39,096 bases of DNA from contig NZ_JAIEWN010000001.1 in NCBI RefSeq assembly GCF_019599295.1, forward strand, positions 49,385 through 88,480, written 5' to 3'. The notes beneath the pieces were generated by a model that was not told where the DNA came from, did no database searches, and saw only the letters and a program-made list of their open reading frames with translations. Of the stretch, positions 1 through 7,300 are shown piece by piece. Position 1 is the first letter of the stretch; every line of letters starts with the position of its first letter. The stretch comes from Oscillochloris sp. ZM17-4 (GTDB taxonomy: Bacteria; Chloroflexota; Chloroflexia; Chloroflexales; Chloroflexaceae). The position numbers and the translations under genes were made by a program.

Positions 1-1341
1 TGGATGCAGATCCTCCTTCTCATCGCCCTCGGCGAGGGCGATGAGAAGGAGCGCGCAGGTGCGCTCGCCGACGATCTGGTGGCAGAGATGTCGCAGCGCG
101 GCGACGGGCTCTTCCTGGCCATCGTCCGATTCTATCGGGCGACACAGGGCCGGCAGCACCGCGACGAGCAGAGCGTCACTGATGATATGCAGGCCGGCTG
201 GCAGATCTGCGAGGAGCACGGGTTCGGCTACCTGCCCTTCCTCCCCCCGGCCACGATCGAGGCCGCAGCGGCGCATAACCTCCAGGTGGAGGTCGCCACC
301 CGTGTCGTGGGCGAGGTGCTGCGCCGCCAGCTGCCCGCCGAGGCCCCCAGCCTGCTCCTGCGCATGCTCGACACCGGCCCCGGCCCGAACGCCCGCGTCC
401 GTATCGCCGAGCTCCTCGGCGACGCCGGCTCCGCGTCGGCCTACTCATCGCTGCGCGCGATGCTCAAGGATCGCCACGGCCCCGTCCGCCTCGCCGCCGA
501 GCACGCCCTGGAGCGGCTCGTCTACCGGCCAGCCTACACCCTCCACGTCCGCAGCCTGGGCGGCTTCGGCGTCTGGCGCGGCGAGGTGGAGATCCGCGAC
601 CGCGACTGGCGCAGCGTCAAGGCCCGCCAGCTGCTCCAGCTGCTCCTGGTCGAGCGCGGGCGCATGCTCCCCCGCGATAGGATCATGGATATGCTCTGGC
701 CCGGCCTTGAGGCTGAGGCCGCCGCCAACAACCTGCGCGTCACGCTCTCGCGGCTCACCAAGGCGATCGAGCCCAACCGCCCCGAGGGCGCCCCCACCTA
801 CTATGTTGTCCAGCAGGGCGACACCTATGGCTTCAATGTCGAGAGCGACCACAGCTATGACGCGGCTGAGTTCTCGGCGAAGGCCGATCAGGCCCGCAAC
901 GCATCCCAGCGCGACCACCGCGATGAGGCGCTGGCCCTCTACCGACGAGCGATCGAGCTCTATGGCGGCACCTTCCTGCCCGACTGTCTCTATGAGGACT
1001 GGTCGGTGGTGGAGCGCGAGCGGCTGAGCCTGCTCTTCACCGAGGCGTCGCTGCGGCTTGGGGGGATGCTGATCGAGGATGGCCTGCCCCACGATGCGAT
1101 CGGCCTTGCCTGGCGCGTGCTGGAGTATGACCAGGCCCAGGAGGAGGCCTACCAGCTGCTGATGCGGGCCTACGGCGGACTTGGCGAGCGCAGCACGGCG
1201 CTCCGGCTCTACGCGCGCTGCGTGGCCGCCCTCGAGCAGGATCTCGGGGTCGAGCCGCTGCCGGAGACGGTGGCGATCTACAACCAGATCAAGGCCGGGG
1301 CAGACATGCTCCGCAGTAGTCAGCCGGGGAGACGTCCGTAG
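1..1341 (+). CDS. BTAD-domain transcriptional regulator (5' end outside window)
   Basis: The reading frame is open to the window edge, so the N-terminus is missing; the first ATG at base 4 is probably internal. Counting from that ATG, residues about 130-172 resemble HEAT-type helical repeats (RVRIAELLGDAG, then GPVRLAAEHALERL). Residues about 180-275 form an OmpR-type winged helix (LGGFGVWRGEVEI, KARQLLQLLLVERG, NNLRVTLSRL). Residues about 283-435 match the bacterial transcriptional activation domain (SYDAAEFSAKADQA, GGTFLPDCLYEDW, LLMRAYGGLGERSTALRLYARC, LGVEPLPET). This winged-helix plus BTAD order is the AfsR/SARP and large ATPase-regulator type of Chloroflexota and Actinobacteria. Family knowledge suggests a DNA-binding activator. 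Its targets cannot be read from the sequence. An upstream ATPase or TPR part may exist beyond the edge. Confidence 0.85.
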   Translation, partial: WMQILLLIALGEGDEKERAGALADDLVAEMSQRGDGLFLAIVRFYRATQGRQHRDEQSVTDDMQAGWQICEEHGFGYLPFLPPATIEAAAAHNLQVEVATRVVGEVLRRQLPAEAPSLLLRMLDTGPGPNARVRIAELLGDAGSASAYSSLRAMLKDRHGPVRLAAEHALERLVYRPAYTLHVRSLGGFGVWRGEVEIRDRDWRSVKARQLLQLLLVERGRMLPRDRIMDMLWPGLEAEAAANNLRVTLSRLTKAIEPNRPEGAPTYYVVQQGDTYGFNVESDHSYDAAEFSAKADQARNASQRDHRDEALALYRRAIELYGGTFLPDCLYEDWSVVERERLSLLFTEASLRLGGMLIEDGLPHDAIGLAWRVLEYDQAQEEAYQLLMRAYGGLGERSTALRLYARCVAALEQDLGVEPLPETVAIYNQIKAGADMLRSSQPGRRP

Positions 1342-1450
1342 GCAGCAGGGCACCGGGGCTATGCAGAGGGGCTGGGGGCTGGGAGGAGAGCATAGGGAAG
1401 ACAGGGCGAGGTGGGCGGGCTAGCTGCTGCCTGGATCTCGGGGTATGCGA

Positions 1451-1669
1451 TCATTCGATCGCCCGCACGGGCTCAAATGTGAACTCTCGGCCGCCATAGC
1501 TGCTCAGATGATTGGTGATGAAGGCAACTGCCTGCGCGAGCTCGTCGATCTGCTGCTCGGCGCCACTGGCAACATGCTGAATCCGCCCGCGCCACTGGGG
1601 CGGCTCAGCGCGAGAATCATCAGAGACTACTATTCGCAGGAGGAACGACTCGATCCTTCGCGTTGCCAT
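1451..1669 (-). CDS. Small conserved protein, 72 aa, unknown function
   Basis: The frame is open further upstream, but the start at 1669 (MATRRIESFLLRI) is chosen because a purine-rich GAGAGGGAA element sits just before it. The body reads like a family I associate with Chloroflexota and cyanobacteria: a short beta strand rich in R/I/V, then WRGRIQHVASGAEQQI, then a helix DELAQAVAFITNHL. It has no signal peptide, membrane segment or catalytic motif. It faces the BTAD gene convergently. The function is unknown; recognition of the family is from memory and moderate. Confidence 0.6.
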   Translation of the reverse strand: MATRRIESFLLRIVVSDDSRAEPPQWRGRIQHVASGAEQQIDELAQAVAFITNHLSSYGGREFTFEPVRAIE

Positions 1670-1771
1670 AAGTTCCCTCTCTGTACGGCCCTGGTGACGT
1701 GTGCTGAAGCGTTGCCGTTTGTTACCTGGGCGCAGTATATGGGCCAAAAGTTACCCGCACGTTACCAACGA

Positions 1772-1806
1772 GGGGACAGGGGATAGGGGACAGGGGACAG
1801 GAGCAG
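1772..1806. repeat. Heptanucleotide tandem repeat, GGGGACA units
   Basis: Four to five tandem 7-bp units (GGGGACA, GGGGATA, GGGGACA, GGGGACA, then degenerate). The related opposite-strand array of TTCCCTG units at 2020-2068 faces it, so the two could pair as the outer arms of a stem enclosing the element at 1834-1962. Confidence 0.85.
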
Positions 1807-1833
1807 AGAGAGATACCTGTAGATCATAAAGTC

Positions 1834-1962
1834 ACTATAGGCAATACCGCATAAGTAACCCTGTACGGTGTTCGGTCATGCTGAGCGAAGCGAAGAATCC
1901 TGACCGGGACACTTCGCTTCGCTCAGCGTGACAGGGCGACTTCTGCGGTATTGCCACTATAG
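1834..1962. mobile_element. MITE-like element with nested inverted repeats
   Basis: The ends at 1834-1864 and 1931-1962 are imperfect inverted repeats of about 31 bp sharing GGCAATACCGCA and CCCTGT blocks. Inside them, 1875-1895 and 1912-1932 are a second inverted pair of 21 bp with one mismatch (core CTGAGCGAAGCGAAG). The inner motif is familiar from many environmental genomes, where it often yields spurious peptides containing HAERSE. No transposase is encoded, so if mobile it would depend on an enzyme elsewhere. It sits in the leader region of leuB. Confidence 0.65.
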
Positions 1963-2019
1963 CCATGCGGGAACGTATGGTATCATCGGCAGAATGTGTG
2001 CAGAGACAGCAGCGCAGCG

Positions 2020-2068
2020 TTCCCTGCCACCTGCCACCTGTTCCCTGTTCCCTGTTCCCTGTTCCCTT
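2020..2068. repeat. Heptanucleotide tandem repeat, TTCCCTG/CCACCTG units
   Basis: Seven consecutive 7-bp units: TTCCCTG, CCACCTG twice, TTCCCTG three times, TTCCCTT. The tract ends immediately before the GAGAGAGG ribosome-binding site of leuB, so it lies in that gene's untranslated leader or promoter. Confidence 0.9.
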
Positions 2069-2083
2069 GAGAGAGAGGTTGAC

Positions 2084-3154
2084 GTGGACTACACAATCAC
2101 CGCCCTGCCGGGCGACGGCATCGGCCCCGAGGTGGTGGCCGAGGCGACGAAGGCGCTCCACGCCGTGGGCGCGCGCTTTGGCCATAGCTTCCAGATCCAC
2201 GAGGCTCTGATCGGCGGCATCGCGATCGACCAGACCGGCTCGCCCCTGCCCGATGAGACCGTCGCCGCCTGCCGGGCGGGCGGCGCAGTGCTGCTGGGCG
2301 CCGTCGGCGGCCCCAAGTGGGACGACCCCAACGCCAAGGTGCGCCCCGAGCAGGGGCTGCTCGGCATCCGCAAGGCCCTCGGCCTCTACGCCAACCTGCG
2401 CCCCGTCACCGTCCACCCGCTGCTGATCGACGCCTCGCCCCTGCGCCCCGAGCGCCTCGCCGGAGTGGATCTGATGGTCGTGCGCGAGCTCACCGGCGGG
2501 ATCTACTTCGGCGAGAAGCGCCGCGACCGCGACGAGCACGGCGAGTGGGCCAGCGACCTCTGCATCTACAGCCAGGCTGAGGTCGAGCGGATCGTCCGGC
2601 TGGCCGCCGGCCTGGCCCGCGAGCGCAACGGCCACCTAACCCTGGTCGATAAGGCGAACGTCCTGGAGACGAGCCGGCTCTGGCGCAGCATCACCACAAA
2701 GATCATGCGCGAGGAGTTTAGCGACCTCCAGTTTGACTGGATGCTGGTGGACGCCTGCGCCATGCACCTGCTGCGACGGCCGAGCGACTTCGATGTGATC
2801 GTCACCGAGAATATGTTCGGCGACATCCTCACCGACGAGGCCTCGATGCTGGCCGGCTCAATGGGCATGCTGCCCAGCGCCTCGCTCGGCGCCGGCCAGA
2901 TGGGCCTCTACGAGCCCATCCACGGCAGCGCCCCCGATATCGCCGGCCAGGGCAAGGCCAACCCCCTGGCAACGATCCTCAGCTCCGCGCTGCTGCTTCG
3001 CCACTCCTTCGGCCTGGAGGCCGAGGCCCGCGCCGTCGAGGCCGCCGTCTCCGCCGTGCTTGAGGCCGGCATCGTCACCGGCGACATCGCCCGCGGCGAC
3101 CAGGTCGCCCGCAGCACCTCCGAGGTTGGCGACGCCGTGGCGAGTAGGATCTAA
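2084..3154 (+). CDS. leuB: 3-isopropylmalate dehydrogenase LeuB
   Basis: This 356-residue enzyme oxidises and decarboxylates (2R,3S)-3-isopropylmalate with NAD+ in cytoplasmic leucine synthesis. The frame opens further upstream, but that part is repeat DNA. The GTG at 2084 is chosen because GAGAGAGG lies 5-6 nt before it and the protein then begins at the family N-terminus ([14 protein letters not shown]). Other family motifs follow: [38 protein letters not shown], the metal and substrate block [19 protein letters not shown], and the NAD-binding [18 protein letters not shown]. The length is normal for LeuB. No other leucine genes are in the window. A 25-bp perfect hairpin overlaps the stop codon. 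Confidence 0.96.
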   Translation: MDYTITALPGDGIGPEVVAEATKALHAVGARFGHSFQIHEALIGGIAIDQTGSPLPDETVAACRAGGAVLLGAVGGPKWDDPNAKVRPEQGLLGIRKALGLYANLRPVTVHPLLIDASPLRPERLAGVDLMVVRELTGGIYFGEKRRDRDEHGEWASDLCIYSQAEVERIVRLAAGLARERNGHLTLVDKANVLETSRLWRSITTKIMREEFSDLQFDWMLVDACAMHLLRRPSDFDVIVTENMFGDILTDEASMLAGSMGMLPSASLGAGQMGLYEPIHGSAPDIAGQGKANPLATILSSALLLRHSFGLEAEARAVEAAVSAVLEAGIVTGDIARGDQVARSTSEVGDAVASRI

Positions 3155-3202
3155 TCTACTGGTGTGGGCGCAAGCAGTGCTTGCGCCCACACCAGTAGAT
3201 TA
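3152..3202. terminator. Long perfect hairpin at the leuB 3' end
   Basis: Arms 3152-3176 and 3178-3202 are perfectly complementary over 25 bp around a single base, and the left arm includes the leuB stop codon. There is no U-tract. The right arm ends 7 nt before the ATG of the next gene, so it could also affect translation there. It probably acts as a terminator or mRNA 3' stabiliser. Confidence 0.6.
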
Positions 3203-3209
3203 ATATGCG

Positions 3210-4016
3210 ATGAGCACAATGACCTGGCACCCCTACATCTCAGATACCACCGTCGGCGATATCCGCGTCTACCTGGGGTTAGCGAGCCCGCAACTGGGCA
3301 ACCGGCGCGACATCGCCGTCTACCTGCCGCCCTCGTATGCGAGACAGCCTGATCGGCGCTACCCAGTGGTCTATATGCAGGACGGGCAGAATCTCTTCGA
3401 CGAGGCGACCAGCTTCGCCGGCGAGTGGCGGGCCGACGAGACGATGGAGGAGCTGGCTGGGGAGGGGCTGGAGGCGATCATTGTGGGCGTACCCAACGCC
3501 GGTGCGGACCGCATGGCTGAGTATAGCCCCTTCCGCGACCAGCGCCACGGCGGCGGGCAGGGCCACGTCTACCTACGCTTCCTGATCGACACGCTCAAGC
3601 CGCTGATCGACCGCGACTTGCGCACGCTGCCGGGCCGCGCCCACACCGGCATCCTCGGCTCCTCGATGGGCGGCCTGATCAGCATCTACGGCTTCTTCGC
3701 CTACCCCGAGCAGTTCGGATTTGTCGGCGCGATGAGCCCCTCGCTCTGGTTCGCCCGCGGCAAGGTACTGACAGCCATCCGGCGCTGCCCGCCCATCCTC
3801 GGCCAGATCTACCTGGACATGGGCGACGCGGAGCCGGCCCGCTCGGTCGGCCTGTGCGGCGATCTCCACGCGCTGCTGCTCGCCAAGGGGTATATGCCTG
3901 AGCGCGATCTGCGCTACGTGCTTGAGGAGGGCGCCGGGCACGATGAAGCCGCCTGGGCCAGGCGGCTTCCCGACGCGCTGCGGTTTTTGCTCAGGGGGCG
4001 ATCACATCCGCTGTAA
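3210..4016 (+). CDS. Alpha/beta hydrolase, putative esterase family
   Basis: This 268-residue protein resembles the Fes/esterase D-like hydrolases (COG2819 type). After an N-terminal beta-sandwich-like stretch, residues 37-65 read VYLPPSY...YPVVYMQDGQNLFD, typical of the family. The nucleophile elbow GSSMGG places the serine at 152, and the candidate catalytic histidine is H244 in GAGHDEAAW. There is no signal peptide, so it is probably cytoplasmic. The substrate is unknown; relatives hydrolyse siderophore, S-formylglutathione or acyl esters. The start has no clear Shine-Dalgarno sequence because the leuB hairpin occupies the space before it, so translation may depend on that structure or on read-through. 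Confidence 0.88.
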   Translation: MSTMTWHPYISDTTVGDIRVYLGLASPQLGNRRDIAVYLPPSYARQPDRRYPVVYMQDGQNLFDEATSFAGEWRADETMEELAGEGLEAIIVGVPNAGADRMAEYSPFRDQRHGGGQGHVYLRFLIDTLKPLIDRDLRTLPGRAHTGILGSSMGGLISIYGFFAYPEQFGFVGAMSPSLWFARGKVLTAIRRCPPILGQIYLDMGDAEPARSVGLCGDLHALLLAKGYMPERDLRYVLEEGAGHDEAAWARRLPDALRFLLRGRSHPL

Positions 4017-4072
4017 GGGCGCAGCAGCAGCGATGACATCACCCACCATAGGGCAACTGGGCTGCTGCGCCC
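4017..4072. terminator. Inverted repeat between convergent genes
   Basis: GGGCGCAGCAGC at 4017-4028 pairs with GCTGCTGCGCCC at 4061-4072 across a 32-nt loop. It begins directly after the esterase stop and lies just beyond the stop of the convergent Os1348-like gene, so it can serve both strands. Confidence 0.5.
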
Positions 4073-4086
4073 CTGCAGCCTGGGGA

Positions 4087-4311
4087 TCAGATGAACCCCT
4101 TGCCGCCGCTCTTGGTGATACGAACATCCAAGCTGCCGGCGAAGGCCTTGAGGCTCTCGGCGTCAAGGGCCTCAAGGGCGTTCAGCTCATCGGCTGTCAG
4201 GTCGTAGCCCTTACAGGCCTCGTGGGCGTTATCGATCAGCTGCTGGCGGAACGCGGCGTCGGTGACGGCGCGGCCGATGATCTGCTGGACGGCTTCCTGC
4301 GACATTGGCAT
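4087..4311 (-). CDS. Os1348-like NHLP-clan peptide (RiPP-precursor-like), 74 aa
   Basis: The sequence follows the nitrile-hydratase-like leader pattern as I know it from Os1348-family proteins: SQEAVQQIIGRAVTDAAFR, then GYDLTADELNALEALD, then SLKAFAGSLDVRI, ending SGGKGFI. In related RiPP precursors this helical region is the leader recognised by maturases and a Gly-Gly marks cleavage. Here the Gly-Gly is at residues 69-70, leaving only four residues, so an exported core is doubtful. The ATG at 4311 overlaps the cyclase TAA stop as TAATG, with AGGAG a few bases before; a second ATG at 4305 is also well spaced. The overlap implies translational coupling with the cyclase. Its role is unknown. 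Confidence 0.72.
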   Translation of the reverse strand: MPMSQEAVQQIIGRAVTDAAFRQQLIDNAHEACKGYDLTADELNALEALDAESLKAFAGSLDVRITKSGGKGFI

Positions 4312-7300
4312 TACTCCTGTTTCTCATTGACAGTGCGCTGCGCCGCAATCCGGCCCAGCTCAGCGTTGGCCCCAATCCGGCGGAATGTCTCCCCCGCCTG
4401 CCTAAGATACGCAGCTGAGGCCGAAGGGTTTCGCTCGGCCAGGTACTCGCCATAGCGCGCCCAGGCGCGGGCGAGCTCGAACGCGCTGCGGATCGACTCA
4501 AAGATCACCGCAGCGGCAAGAAACTGCTGGTCGGCAGACTCGGCCCGCGCGGCGGCGATCTGGCCGCCGAGCCTCATGGCGACGCCGAGCTCAAGCCGGC
4601 TGCCAATCTGCTCGGCCACCTCGGCGGCCCGCGCGGCAGACGCGGCGGCGCGGGCCAGCACCTGCGCATCAGGCTCGGCATCCCTGGACGCCAGCAGATC
4701 GGCCTCGGCGAGCGCACAGAGCGCCTCGACTTCCAGCTTCGGCACATCGATGCGGATAGCGATCTGCTGCGCCTGCTCGGCCACAGCCCGGCCCTGATAG
4801 TATTCGCCCTGCGCGTTATACACCCCGGCGATCAGAGCCAGGGTATTCCCCTCCTCGTAGCCGCCGCCCAGCTCGCGATGCAGCCCCAGTGCGCGCCGGT
4901 ACTCGGCAGCCGCGGCGGCGTAGTCGCCGCGGTTAAAGGCGATCGAGCCGAGCACCCCGTAGACCTTGGCGACCCCATCGCGATCTCCGATCTGGGTGCA
5001 GAGTGCCAGCACCTCGTGGCATGCCTGCGCCGCCTCATCATAGCGATCAAGCAGGTAATAAGCGTAGGTGAGGTTGAGCTTCACGCTGCTCAGCACATAT
5101 TTCGCGCTGACCTTCTCGGCCAGATCCTCTGCATGCTCGTAGTGGGCCACCGCGCGATCATAGTCGCTCTGGAGCTGAGCCAGGTAGCCCAGGTTATTAT
5201 GTGATCGGGCGCAGCCGAAGAGGTCGTCGATCGCCTCCTGGGCAGCCAGGGCGTTCTCGAAGTGGAAGCGGGCCTGGTCGTACTGGCCGCGCATGCCATA
5301 GATAGTGCCGATCTGCTGCTGGAGGTCGGCCTCGATCCGCTCATCCTCGGCGCTGCGCCGGTCGTTGCGGATCTTCGCCAGGCCGGCCTGGCAGATCTCC
5401 AGGGCCTGGTCGTACTCACCGAGCCGGCGCAGCACCAGGCCCATATCGGCGGAGATCGCCGAGAGCAGCAGGGGCGGCACCGCATTGATCGCCGCCTCGC
5501 AGGTGGCCTCGGCCTGACGCAGCTTCTCCAGGGCCTCGCCGTAGCGCCCCTGCTTCTCCAGGGCGTCGCCCCAGGAGCGCAGCACCTCGGCGCTGACGGC
5601 GGGCGGTAATGTTGAATGTTGAATGTTGAATGTTGAATGTTCTGAAGGTTCGGCATTCAACATTGATAATTCAACATTCAAAATTGCCGCATACTCCAGC
5701 TGGGCCTCATCGTAGCGACCGAGGGTGCAGAGCACATCGCCGAGTGCCTCGCGGGCCTCCCATGAACGCGGGCTATTGGGGGTGGCGGACAGCGCCTCCA
5801 GCGCCCAGCGGTAGGACTGGATGGCCTGCTCGTTGGCGTAGTCATCGCGGGCGATGTGGCCGGACAGCAGCAGGTAGGGCACCGCACGCTCGACCGCGTC
5901 GCTGTGGCGGTAGTGGTGGGCCAGCAGGAAGATCGCCGTGCCGTTGCTGCGGGCGGCCCGGCTCATCACCGAGCCGTTGCGCCCGATCTGCACCAGGTAG
6001 TTCTTACCGTCGTCGCCATACTCGGCCCGCACCTGGACAAGGTCGTCGCGGTAGCGCTGCTCCAGGTACTCGCCGATGCGGCGGTGCAGCTCGCGCCTTC
6101 TGGCATAGAGCAGGCTCTGATAGACCACCTCCTGCATCAGGCCGTGGCGGAAGAGATGCACCTGCTCAGGGATCTCGCGCTCCATGCTGGTGAGATCCTG
6201 GGCGTCGAGGTGGGCGAGCTGGCTGAGCAGCGCCTCCTGATCCTCCATGTGTACCGACTGGAGCAGGCCGACGGGGAATCGCTGCCCGATCACGGCGGCG
6301 ACACGCAGGATGGAGCGTGATCGCTCGTCGAGCCGGTCGATGCGGGCCAGCATCAGGCCGCTCAGGCTATCGGGCAGCGCGTCGATGCCGGTGCCGCTGC
6401 TGCGCAGGGCGCGCAGCAGCTCCTCCAGGAAGAGCGGGTTCCCGGCGGCGCGGGCGACGATCTGGCCGCGCAGCTCATCGCTCAGGGGGGCATCGCCAGC
6501 GAGGCTGGACAGCAGGGCCGCACAGCCATCGGCGGGCAGGTCGCCCAGCTCCAGCTCGGCGGCCCCGTCGCCCTGGGGGCCGCCGCCCCAGTCGAGCCGG
6601 CTGCGGTGAAGGCCGAGCAGCAGCAGTGGGGAATCGGGAAGCGCGGCGGCCACGTGCTGCCAGAGGTCGAGCGAGACCTGGTCGGCCCAGTGGAGGTTGT
6701 CGAAGACGATCAGCAGGCCGCCCTCGGCGCGGGCGGCGGTCTGGAGCAGCGTATTGATCATCTCGAAGCGGCGAGACTGGCGCTGCTGCGGGTCGAGGGC
6801 GCGCACGATCACCGTATCCTCAACCTCGATCCGCACCAGCTCGGCCAGGATCGGCAGCCAGTCGTCGGCGGGGATGCCAGCCGACTCCATGAGCGCGCCG
6901 AGCTTCGCAGCCCGCACGTCGTGGCCGTCCGCCGGCGCGATCCCGCAGAGGTCGCGCAGCAGCTCGCCCCAGGGGGCGTAGGGGGTGTTCGTGTTGAAGG
7001 AGAGGCAGCGCACCTGGATGGCGCGGATGTCGGGGCGCGCGTCGAGCAGCGCGGCGGCCAGCCTGCTCTTGCCGATGCCTGCGTCACCGCTCACCCGCAC
7101 AACCCGGCCCACGCCCGTGTCGAGGGCGGCCAGGTTATCGCGCAGCCACGCCAGCTCCTCAGACCGGCCAATCAGCGGGGCGGTCGGCACGGCGCCATCG
7201 GGGGCGATGGCGACCTCGCCGGTGAGCCGCAGCAGCTCCAGGGGCTCGGCCTTCCCCTTGACCATCACATGATGCGGGTCATCGCAGCCGAGGGCGTGGC

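Noticed and set aside
1928-2083. N-terminal extension of LeuB from an ATG at 1928
   Set aside because: It translates a MITE-like element and a heptamer array. The GTG at 2084 has a proper ribosome-binding site and begins the conserved LeuB sequence.
3164-3352. 62-codon frame starting in the leuB hairpin
   Set aside because: It starts inside the palindrome and then overlaps the esterase gene in another frame; no independent support.
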